The translations under genes and the position numbers were made by a program. Below the pieces are notes generated by a model. The model was given only the letters and a program-made list of their open reading frames with translations, was not told the DNA's origin and did not search any database. Shown here piece by piece: positions 22,637 through 32,114 of a DNA stretch of 64,000 bases (position 1 is the first letter of the stretch; every line of letters starts with the position of its first letter). The stretch is from Azolla caroliniana. Its lineage: Eukaryota; Polypodiophyta. The stretch is taken from contig JBHGNT010000003.1 in the NCBI GenBank assembly GCA_043228905.1, positions 22,940,001 through 23,004,000 of the forward strand, read 5' to 3'.

Positions 22637-24064
22637 TCAGCTTCCGATCGGATTCGTATTCGGCCGAATCGGAATCGGTTGTTCGGTTTTGATTGAGTCG
22701 GTCTCCTTCCGGCCCGGTTTCGATCTATCGGTTTTGGTTTCGGTTGGCTTTCTTTTCCTCGTTTTCACCAGCCTCGACCGGTCCAACCTTCGGTTGAGTC
22801 GGATTAGCTTCTTTCCGGATCGGTCTCGTCCGATCGGCTTTCGGCTAGGTCGGCTTCCATCCATATTCGCGTTCGGCCAAGTCAGACTCAGTCGATCAGT
22901 TTTGACCGAGTCGACCCCTTTTCGGGTCGGCTTTCTTTCGGGTCGTCTTTCGGCCGAATCCTCATTCGCCCAGTTCGGCTTTCGTTTGTGTCGTCTTTCA
23001 GCCGAATTCTCTTCCTTTCGGTTCGGCTTTCTTTCGGGTCGACTTTTGGTCGAATCCTCTTTTACCCGGTTTGGCTTTCTTTCGGATCGGAATCCCGTCC
23101 GGATCACCTTCCATCCTAACTGGCTTCCGACTTTACCTTTCTTGCCGCCACCTCCCGTCTCTCCGGTCTCACGTTGGTTCTCGGACACAACTGCCGAAGT
23201 CTCTAGAATTAGTGGGTAGGAATCCTCGGTATTATCATCCTCCATTGTTTCACCCATAGCCATATTCTCGGCTATCTCTCCATCGTATGCATCGGCTTCG
23301 ACCTTCGTTTCGTTGCCGCCACTTTCCTTATCTTCGGTGTTATGTCGACACCCGGGCTCCAGTACCGAAGTCTCCGAAACAATGGTGAAGGAATCCCTTC
23401 GTTCGTGCTCATTTACTTTGTCTTCCTCGTTGCCCTTCCGGTCCTCCACTTTTCCACCGACACATTCCGTCTCTCCGGTCTCACGTTGGTGCACGGGCAC
23501 AGCCGCCGAAGTCTCTGGAACCGGTGTGGGGATACCCTTTCGTCCTCGATCTTCCTCCTCCTCGTCCTTTGTTGGCCTCGACTTTGGTTCGGTTTTAAGC
23601 TCCCCTTCAATGTCGACTTGCGACTTTTCATGCATCTCCGAACCCTTCCGCATCAAGCTCTCCTTCGGTGGTAGTCGGTGGCCGCTTTTCACCCACTGTT
23701 GACCGCCGTTCGTGGACCATGTCCTCGTCCGCTTCGGTCTTAGATAGTCATATGTGTCTCGTATAGCTTCTTCAAAGGACTCCCACATCGGGCTTTGTTG
23801 TCGTATCTCGTGGATTCTCTCTTGAAGCTCATCCGTAGCCACCCGGTTGAAAGATAACACTTGCAATCTTTCTGAGATACCATATCGCAACATCTCCATT
23901 TTGTAGTCACGTAGATAGCGTGACACGTCCTTTCCATCGAATTGCCCGTTCTGTTGCACGAGCCGTTGTACTACTGTCGTGATCTCCGACATCTCGCGTT
24001 GTTCTTGTAGCATTCTCTCGAACATCATCATCATCATGTTCATCGCCTCTTGTTGATTCTCCAT
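22637..24064 (-). CDS. Gag-like polyprotein of the gag-only element
   Basis: The likely start is the ATG at 24064, 18 bases past the primer-site region. The frame is open further upstream into the LTR (to 24244), but those residues are U5 sequence. The ~475-residue product begins MENQQEAMNMMMMMFERMLQ, an amphipathic helix. Then comes a gag-type segment (FDGKDVSRYLRDYKMEMLRY), a pattern seen in plant retrotransposon capsid proteins. The rest is a long charged tail. It holds three diverged units around ETSAxV...QRETGET...GGK, then four units of KPNR/KPTR with KEENSAERR-like spacers. The final ~100 residues are Lys/Arg-rich and could bind RNA. There is no zinc knuckle. The frame is intact. Confidence 0.75.
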   Translation of the reverse strand: MENQQEAMNMMMMMFERMLQEQREMSEITTVVQRLVQQNGQFDGKDVSRYLRDYKMEMLRYGISERLQVLSFNRVATDELQERIHEIRQQSPMWESFEEAIRDTYDYLRPKRTRTWSTNGGQQWVKSGHRLPPKESLMRKGSEMHEKSQVDIEGELKTEPKSRPTKDEEEEDRGRKGIPTPVPETSAAVPVHQRETGETECVGGKVEDRKGNEEDKVNEHERRDSFTIVSETSVLEPGCRHNTEDKESGGNETKVEADAYDGEIAENMAMGETMEDDNTEDSYPLILETSAVVSENQRETGETGGGGKKGKVGSQLGWKVIRTGFRSERKPNRVKEDSTKSRPERKPNRKEENSAERRHKRKPNWANEDSAERRPERKPTRKGVDSVKTDRLSLTWPNANMDGSRPSRKPIGRDRSGKKLIRLNRRLDRSRLVKTRKRKPTETKTDRSKPGRKETDSIKTEQPIPIRPNTNPIGS

Positions 24065-24102
24065 CTCCTTGCCACCCGCCTTCACGTCGGGTTCACCAAC
24101 TG

Positions 24103-24893
24103 TGTCGTGCCTTTCGGCTCCGGATCGTTTGCGTGAGTCGGGTGGGAACCACCGGGGTTTTGGACTAGGAGAAAGAAGAATATGAGATGAGGCTAGTAAT
24201 GAATAGATTATTAGAAAGAGAGATAGAAATTTCGTGAATCCCACGAGTGTATTGTATTCGATTAATCAATATTTAGATAAGAATGTGTATTTAGATTGAA
24301 AGAAAGATATAAGAAACTTGTGAATCCCACAAGTATAGATTATATTATTTTCGTGAATCCCACGATTATATTAATCGGTTGGTGTTTTCGGAAATATATC
24401 CAATTTCCAAATATTTCACACACTATTACATTGTGCTCCCCATCCTTATGTAGTGATGGGAGAGACTAAGCATAGCTACATGCTTTTTTTTCTAATATGT
24501 TCATGCACACTAAATATGCATGTGATGCTTTTCTAATCCTTGCTTTTATTTGCTAAATATAGTGCTCATGCACGCTAGATGTGCACGAGTCACTTTTTAG
24601 TTGCTTGCGTTTTTTCTATAAAATATTCACACACTCTAAAAATGCACGATTTACCTTTTAATAAAGGTAGGCGCAAATAAAGCACTTATAGTTATTAAAT
24701 CTATTTATAAAACACTAAAGATAAGGTAGCATAATGGTAAAGTTGAGGTTTGGCTACGTGGATGTACAAGGTTCGAATCTTGCCCTATGCACGTGATAAA
24801 TATCTTGATTTTCTTATTTTATTTATTTATATGTAATTAAATCGGTTATATTATTTTTACTTTTTCACGTAGTGTACGAAATACACTACGACA
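24103..24893 (-). repeat. Gag-only element 5' LTR
   Basis: It has the same 791-bp length as the partner LTR. I noticed one difference (GGAGGTACA against GGATGTACA near the tRNA-like block). The tRNA-like A- and B-boxes lie at 24727-24737 and 24770-24780. The U5 end adjoins the primer binding site at about 24099. Confidence 0.9.
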
Positions 24894-25984
24894 ACGGAGA
24901 TAATTCTCGGGCCGACATACACCCCAACAAAATGGAGTCGCCGAAAGGAAGAATCAGCACATAGTCGAGGTAACACGCGCCATGATGCATGAGAAGCACA
25001 TGCAGAACTTCTATTGGGTCGAAGCGGCATCCACGACCGTCTATGTCATGAATCAATGCACCGCTAATGGAGAACACGAGCTAACTCCATATGAAATCCT
25101 TGTTGGAAGGAAGCTGATCTTGTCGCATCAGTGTTCAGAACCATTGTGAATGTACGCATCCCAAACGAAAACCGACAAAAGCTCGACGCGAAGTCAGAGA
25201 AATGTATCCTCGTAGGATACTCGTCCAATGAAAAGGCATACAAGTGCTTCAACCCTTTGACTCGAGGTTCGGGTGAGTCGAGACGTAGTTTTCGACAAAT
25301 CGGCATCATGGTATGTACTCGATTAGACTTCATTCGAACCGACTCAAGAACAATTGGTTGTCAACTCGGATGACGATATTCGGCAAAGTTCTTTACCAAA
25401 GGACAATCCAAGCGCAACGGAGCAAAGTGGACCACATGACCCTACAAGAGACAAAAGCACATCGTGGACAAGTCTGAAATCAGACAAGGGCAAAGGTAAG
25501 ATGCCCGAATACGAAGTCAATCGTCCCGACGAAAGTGATTCAGATGTGTCGGCTCACTCACTAGATAGTGAGTTTGGTGTACCCATTATGCGGACACCCG
25601 GAGTACAAAAGGCACTCATGTCGGCAAACGAAAAACTTCGATGCTCATCTAGAGACAAGAACCCAGTCAATCAGTTCGGCTACAACGTGTATATGGCCCG
25701 TCACTATGCCTTCGCGATGAAGGGGTTGGCCAAACAAGATCCAAAAAGCTTTACGAAAGCGGATCGTGACCACCGAGGGATGGAAAGAATGGATGACGAG
25801 ATGCAAGCACTCAGCCTTCGACCATTCAATGTTATAAGCCTTCGTCACATGCTTGAGGAGGAGGAACCGAAACTACCATGGAAATGTCGATGCTGAAAGC
25901 CGAACAAAAGCCGACATCAAAAGTCGGACAATGTTGAACGCCAAACCGGATGTTGGACGCCTCAAACTTAAGCTTGAGGGGGCG
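24894..25984 (+). pseudogene. Copia-B integrase C-terminus, linker and polypurine tract; RT absent
   Basis: The integrase resumes with HTPQQNGVAERKNQHIVEV, including the catalytic glutamate, and continues to LTPYEILVGRK. Then come a frameshifted KLDAKSEKCILVGYS block and a Ser/Asp-rich linker (open frame 25354-25896). The pre-RT segment is FGYNVYMARHYAFAMKGL. At MDDEMQAL, where RT should begin, the sequence instead runs to DASNLSLRG, the usual last residues of copia pol. The polypurine tract follows. RT and RNase H are therefore deleted, and the element could only have moved with help. Confidence 0.8.
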
Positions 25985-26436
25985 TGTTGAGATATCAAGC
26001 TCAACTAGGTTTAGTTAGTTAGTTAACCATGTAACTTAGTAGTTAGGTAACTAGAATCTAGTTAGAATTGTTGACCATAAATCCTTAAATAGGATTTTGT
26101 ACTTAAGTGGGATACATTCTAGATCCTCCACTCCTAAGTACATTTAATGTAGGACTTACACCCTTGTACCTATATTCTCCTCACACATGTGTACCCTTGC
26201 ATATCAGCTCTATATATACCTCATTGCGAGTATTTTTGTATTTGATGATGCTTATTAATATAGAGGAAAGGTCTTTAGCTACACTCTTGTTAATCATCCC
26301 CCATTTATATTATTCGTTCATAAGTGTAACTTCCTCTCTCTCTTCCTCTCACACACATATCACATAATCTTCCACGCATAACTACTCACATAATTGGTTA
26401 CTAATTAACTCTTAGTTCATTACCTAATTATTAACA
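25985..26436 (+). repeat. Copia-B 3' LTR
   Basis: This 452-bp LTR runs from TGTTGAGATATCAAGC to AATTATTAACA. It is the full-length version of the 5' LTR. A TATATATACC box at about 26211-26220 is a possible TATA element. Confidence 0.88.
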
Positions 26437-28472
26437 CACCTATTGTAACCTTGATAAAATCTTGTGTAAATTTAATATAATAGAGGTTATTTTTATCATA
26501 TATTATTTGCTTCTTCAATCATACACTATATCCATCTCTTGTCCATGCTCATCTCTCCCACTTTTCGCTATGGGCTCTCCTCCTACAAAACCTCAATGGT
26601 TCGACACATTGATCATGAACTTGATGACTATATTGTTATTAGATCTCTCTCTCTTTCTCTCTCACTCTCTACAATGGAAATTGAAGTGATTAACATAGGA
26701 TTAGATTAACTACACTCGATAAATACAACAAACACTTGACTAAGACCTAAAAGCACATGGTTATAGTAAAAATCCTTTTATATAAAAGGGTTCACCAAAT
26801 AGTTCCTCAATTAAAAAGGTTTTCAACAAAATGACCATTTAGGGTATTTTTACAAGAAGTTAACGAAAATGATATTGTTGAGCTTCGGTGAGGATCCAAG
26901 TTTAGTGGTGTCACAAAGGTGCCTCACATATGATAAACAACAATGATATCTTTTGTTGATATATTGTCCTCGAGCCACTTTATACTTCCTTGACCAATAG
27001 CCAAACTCCAACACAAGAAGAAGAGGTTGGAGACTTGGACTGGTGGTCCAACTCTACACTCACTAACTCACAAAACCCTAAATTGTCAAGAGCATTATCA
27101 AGAGGATTCAAATGATGAAGAAAAATGGCTAAACCCTAAAACTCAAAAAATATGACCTCCAAAATCGCCAAAGTCATATCCTCTTTTTCTAGATAAAAGG
27201 TGCCACGAAAGCACATTTAATGCTCATCTATCTTCTTTATAAAAGACAACCCTTGACACATAAACCAAGGTTCAAGACTTAAGAAAAAAGGAGAAACCCT
27301 AAAAACTAAAAAAAGTATGACCTATAAAATTGCCAAAGACCTATTCTGTTTTTATAGATAAAAGGTGGAAGTAACCACATTTAATGCTCGAACGTTTCCT
27401 TTATAAATGCAACCCTTGGGCCTTGACATAACAACTTTTGTCTCTAAGTATGTAGACCTCATTCGACACAATTTATAACGTTACCATTTCAATATCCACA
27501 TTATCAAGCAAAAGGAGATGAAGAAAAATAGAAAAACTCAAAAAATACAACCTCCAAAATTGCAAACCCCTTGACACATGAACTAGGACTTGATCTATAC
27601 ACCTCATTCTACATAATTGATCCTACATTTTGACATCATTACCATTGGATAATTATGATTGAACCTATAAATAATTAGGGAATGGCTTAATGGTTTGGTT
27701 TGAGCAGAACTAGGGCCCATAGGTAGCCACAATTATTGAGCTTGGTCGAGTAATGCTAGCATTGAATAATAATGCCACAAACATCAAATTTATTGCATTG
27801 GCAACTAATGTTCATATGGTGCATTACTAGATGTTGAAAATATTAGATTTTTAATATCGAAATTCTCAAGTTTAATAATGTAATTATTTTGGTTGTTTTA
27901 ATGTACCAACTAGTAAAATTTTCACACTTTATTTATGTTGCAATTTTCTAGTAATGAAATGATTGATAATAAGGAAGTCCATTCTAAAACAAAAATACAC
28001 TAAATAGTATGTGACTTTAAACTATTGACGAAAATGTAATTACTAATGTTGAAAGTGGTTCAATATGTAGTAGTCAATGTACAAGCACTTATTAAAGAAC
28101 AAAAGAAAGCCATGAAGTTATTGATAGAATTCTAAATCTAGAGATTCGAATGAATAAACATTTCAATATTGAGATTGAAAAGCATTTTGATGCCACAAAC
28201 TTGGAACAATATTCCATAAAAATCATTTCAATGAGTTTGTGATAATACAAATGTTTTGGGAAACTTTTATTGAAAATAATATATCTATGGTGCATGAATG
28301 CAAACCTACTCATCTTGAAGCTATATGGACACCAATGTTTATAAGCTTCTCAAGGGTATGCACACACGGAAACATGAAATTGTTTGTATGACCCATATAC
28401 TAAGAACGAAACTTGTACACATCAACCCTACTCTCAAACAATATGCGAGTGTGGGATTATTTAACAACAATA
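26437..28472. other. AT-rich interval with a ~175-bp tandem duplication
   Basis: A unit containing AACCCTAAAA, TATGACCTC/TATAAAATTGCCAAAG, TAGATAAAAGGTG and CACATTTAATGCTC occurs at about 27118-27290 and again at 27291-27440, with a weaker third start near 27530. Minus and plus frames at 28092-28519 are short and unrecognised. No gene can be supported. Confidence 0.5.
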
Positions 28473-29038
28473 CTCCTCTAAATAGATGTAAGATTAAGTA
28501 TTTCTTTTGTCCAACATGACCTAAAAGCAATTGTTCCTTTTAGTGGGTGGGGTCTTGTTGTTATATTTGAAGTTTGTTCAGGTTTTTATAATTAATTATA
28601 TTCTTGAAACCATGAGCGAGTCCGTTTCACCAAACCTTCACATCATTGAAGTGAAAATGGCAGAATCAAGTCTTCACCTGTTACTACAGTGCAAGACCAT
28701 AGCATACCATGTTATATGTAACCCTAGATCCATCTACTCCTCTAAATAGATGTAAGATTAAGTATTTCTTTTGTCCAACATGACCTAAAAGCAATTGTTC
28801 CTTTTAGTGGGTGGGGTCTTGTTGTTATATTTGAAGTTTGTTCAGGTTTTTATAATTAATTATATTCTTGAAACCATGAGCCAATCCGTTTCACCAAACC
28901 TTCACATCATTGAAGTGAAAATGGCAGAATCAAGTCTTCACCTGTTACTACAGTGCAAGACCATAGCATACCATGTTATATGTAACCCTAGATCCATCTA
29001 CTCCTCTAAATAGATGTAAGATTAAGTATTTCTTTTGT
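28473..29038. repeat. 264-bp tandem duplication (2.1 copies)
   Basis: CTCCTCTAAATAGATGTAAG starts at 28473, 28737 and 29001, exactly 264 bp apart. The two full units differ at two adjacent sites (GCGAGTC against GCCAATC), so the duplication is recent. Each unit gives the same 72-residue open frame (28531-28749, 28795-29013), with 264 a multiple of three. I do not recognise the peptide and doubt it is coding. Parts resemble 31080-31220. Confidence 0.9.
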
Positions 29039-29079
29039 CTAGCCTTAGTTACCACAAATTATGCAAAAGAATCGATTAT

Positions 29080-29570
29080 TGATCTTTCAAATCTGGTCAT
29101 TCCATGAGGTAACTTAATTTTCTTTTTTTTTGTAACTAATTATGCAAAAAATCAATCAAGTATGTATAGATCTTTCATATTTGATCATTCAATGAGGTAA
29201 CAAATCTTCCTCTAGGCCAGAGTTTTGAGATACAAGTCTGCTGCATCTATGTGTGTATGACGTTTATACATCCGATATTGAAGTATACGAATAATGTGTT
29301 TTTTGTATTCTAATTGTTGTGATTTTTGGGCCTTAATTTCTCTGTTGGGAATCAGAGAACTCCGTATTTTATATAAACTCTCGAATCAGGTTTTGATTTT
29401 ACATCCTTTCATTGTTATCAATTGTGCTAGATGTCTGATATAAAAGCTCAACGCAAAATGCTGCAAAATTTATATATTTTTTCTCAACATTTATGGAAGT
29501 GGAGCTGCTACTAGTCTCAGTTTTGCAGCATTTTTGATATTATTATTTTCCATTTGAAAAATGTACAAAT
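29080..29570. repeat. Diverged copy of the SABATH-gene upstream region
   Basis: In order and orientation this matches 31240-31600: GAGGTAAC, a long T-rich stretch, TTGAGATA, TGTGTATGA/TGTGTATAA, TTTTTGGGCC(T/A)TAATTTCTCT and GGTTTTGATTT. Similarity is moderate. Together with the 28473-29038 units it suggests that 5' flanking DNA of the methyltransferase was duplicated upstream without its coding part, or that the coding part was later lost. Confidence 0.55.
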
Positions 29571-29656
29571 CATTATGTGGTGAGAAAGAGGTGAAGGGAA
29601 TCTAAATTGATGACCATATAATATATCCAAGCCTTAAAACCATAGGTTATCATTTT

Positions 29657-30031
29657 AAATGTATATTTCATGATAGATAGTACCATAATGCATCTATGCA
29701 CGGTTGGCACCTCAAGTCCATGCATAACAACCAAATGAATAGGATTATATACGTAACGATACACGATACGTTGACGACTAGCATTGAACTAAGATGGTTT
29801 AGCAATGACAACAACACCCACTTATATCTCATGGCTGGACGAAGACATTCTTGCTTGTCAACTCACACTCACGTATGTATGAACCTCGGTTGGTGTTCAT
29901 ACAAGAAACGTCATTTGGCAATCATGTTGCCTGAGAGTGTGTGTGAGTGTGTGTGTGTGTGAATGAAGTGATGACAACTTGTGATATTTGGCGTAACGGT
30001 TGTAGTACTATCTATCATGAAATATACATTT
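29657..30031. mobile_element. Possible MITE with 27-bp terminal inverted repeats
   Basis: AAATGTATATTTCATGATAG and the following TAGTAC (29657-29683) are exactly inverted at 30005-30031. The ~320-bp interior has no coding signal and carries a (GT)n run at about 29936-29961. I found no convincing target-site duplication, so the class is open. It could be a decayed MITE or a fold-back element. Confidence 0.5.
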
Positions 30032-30039
30032 GTAACATA

Positions 30040-32114
30040 AAATAAAGTTGCAATTTCCTCTTTCAATTTACATAGCCCAGAATGAACCCTATGACCTTAG
30101 ATTTTATAGCCTCAACTATATTTTATAGCCTACAATTATTATATTTCATGCACAACCATAGATTGACATATTCGCATTGGTAGGGCCTCCCCCACGAATG
30201 AAAACGAATGAATACGAACACGAATACGAATACATCTTGTGCGTGACACTACATCCTCGCCTCCCCCCCTTGCATCCTCTTCTCAGCCTGCAAATTAGGG
30301 TTTCGGATGAAAACCCTCATTTCAATCGAAAACTATTTTCGACCATATTTCCTCTGCTTGGCCTGCATCCTCGCCTCCCCTTACTTAAATCCTCTATACG
30401 ACGCCTAGATCCTGTTCTCGGCCTGCAAAAACTCAGGGTTTTGCTGAAACCCTAATATCAGCAGAACCCCTAATTACTTAATTATTAGTGAAATAAATAA
30501 ATGTTTTGTGAATTAATTCTTTGTTTAAGTGAATTAAATAATTTTATAATACTCTTGAGGTAATTTCTAATTCTCGAATATTGCAAATATCAGATATGGT
30601 GACATATGGTGAAATATCACGTATGTGTCAATCTATGACAACAACAAATGAAAACTAAAGACAGTATTAATTATGGGGATATCAAGACAAACTAACAATT
30701 ATAAAAGGAACATGGAGAAAAAAGACAAAATAATGGGATAGAAATAGGGCATTAAGTTTGTACAGAGGGTGCTTTGTATGTATACCTAATGTGGTCAGGA
30801 ATGACAGGGGCTATGTGATCTATCTATCTATCTATCTATCTAGGTCAGAAATGACATGGGCTATATGATCTATCGATGTCTTTCTGTATCTTGTAGGGGC
30901 CGAAAGGCCATTTTCCTGCAGTAACAAGAAGTGATGGTTTGTTTGATGTATGAATTTGTAAATATTTTGGGTTCTTAATACCTTATACATTTGATCCAGA
31001 ACATGGCCTAAACAGCACTTCCTCCTTTTAGCATGCCGATTCGTCTTCTTCTTCTTTATATCCTTCTCTCCTTTCGGCATTGCAGACCATTCATTCACAT
31101 TGAAACTTGTTTTTTAACCTTGCTCTGACAGTCTAAAGTGAAAAAACGCTTCCAACAATCCGTGACCTACTATTGCTACAAGATAAGACCATAGCCTAGT
31201 ATCGATAACCCTATTGACATGTCTCAGTACATGTAAGCTCCATATATTCTTTTTTTACTGATATTTTGATCTTTAACGAGGTAACTAAGCTTCATATTCC
31301 TTCTTGCAAACTAGACTCTTGAGATAGCAATCTACATACATGTGTGTATAATGTTCCAATGCAGGTATTGGTGTCAGACTATAAATTTTTTGTGGTCTCT
31401 GTATCCTAATTATTTTGATTTTTGGGCCATAATTTCTCTTAAGTGCAGAATTATAGAGAAGTAGATCTTGTATAATCTTGTAAATGGGATTTTGATTTAT
31501 TATCTTTCAACTCATATCATGGTTAGTGGGAAGGAAAATCTTTTGAGCGCGTAGATATATGTACAATGCTAATCTAAAAATGCAAATTGTATATACTTTT
31601 GTCCCATTAATGTTTACAGCATTTTAGAGCTTGTAAATCTCTGATATTATTTTCCTTAGAAAATTGTGGAACTAGAGCTTCGAATTTAAAATCTAATGTA
31701 AACGAAAACATTAGAGTTGATGAACCATACAAAAGTGTTGTAATTTGTATGCAAATTATAGGTGTAGATAATTTGTGATGTCTTGAGAAAGTTTCCGTCT
31801 TGTTACTATCTGTCATTATGGAAAACAAAAACCAGAAAAGTGTATGCTCCAATCAAAGTCGGGGTTGTTATAAACACGCAATTAGATTGTTGCATTTAGG
31901 AATGTCTGAGGGTTCTCACATAGATTTGTGAATAAATTGTATGTCAAGGTGGTTTTGAGCTGAAAAATAATAGCAGAACCGAGAAACGAAATTAAAACAC
32001 GAAATTAGATTGTTGCATTTAGGAATGTCTGAGGGTTCTCACATAGATTTGTGAATAAATTGTATGTCAAGGTGGTTTTGAGCTCTAAGAATCCATGGCT
32101 CTGCTTTAGTCATA
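30040..32114. other. Upstream flank of the methyltransferase pseudogene
   Basis: The interval holds a C-rich block with CATCCTCGCCTCCCC twice (30240-30380), a (TCTA)n microsatellite at 30818-30842 flanked by two copies of a GGTC(A)GGAATGACA-type sequence, and a 123-bp direct duplication (31881-31963 and 32004-32086, starting ATTAGATTGTTGCATTTAGG). The minus-strand frame at 30832-31098 (HHFLLLQENGLSAPTRYRKT) is not recognised. Confidence 0.5.

Larger units (their letters stand above)
21553..24893 (-). mobile_element. Gag-only LTR retrotransposon (TR-GAG type), complete
   Basis: Two 791-bp LTRs (21553-22343 and 24103-24893), almost identical, flank about 1.76 kb of internal DNA. The 4-bp target-site duplication is ACGG (21549-21552, 24894-24897). 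In sense (minus) orientation the 5' LTR is 24103-24893. A primer site TTGGTGAACCCGACGTGA (about 24082-24099) is not the iMet type. One long gag-like ORF follows, then a polypurine tract GGAGGGGGCGAG (22344-22355) just before the 3' LTR. There is no protease, RT, RNase H or integrase, so it must depend on another element's enzymes. LTR identity shows recent insertion. Confidence 0.9.
18069..26436 (+). mobile_element. Copia-B: non-autonomous Ty1/copia element with two nested insertions
   Basis: The element has a 5' LTR (18069-18409), an iMet primer binding site TGGTATTAGAGC (18410-18421), gag, protease, GAG-pre-integrase, integrase, a polypurine tract CTTGAGGGGGCG (25973-25984) and a 3' LTR (25985-26436). 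RT and RNase H are missing: after MDDEMQAL the sequence runs to the polypurine tract within ~170 bp. Two elements sit in the integrase gene: a solo LTR at 20209-21346 and a gag-only element at 21553-24893. Flanking 5-mers are CGACT and CACCT, not a convincing target-site duplication. Many stops show it is old. Confidence 0.9.

Noticed and set aside
22539-23702. Plus-strand frame of 226 residues and others opposite the gag-only element
   Set aside because: They are repetitive shadows (FRFG, SFTRFG) of the KPNR repeats on the minus strand.
18064-26441. Target-site duplication for Copia-B (CGACT/CACCT)
   Set aside because: Only three of five bases match. It may be decayed or the flanks may have recombined, so it is not claimed.
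28531-29013. Two identical-looking 72-residue frames as a duplicated gene
   Set aside because: The duplication is recent and exactly 264 bp, so equal frames are expected without selection. No homology, start context or partner exon supports coding.
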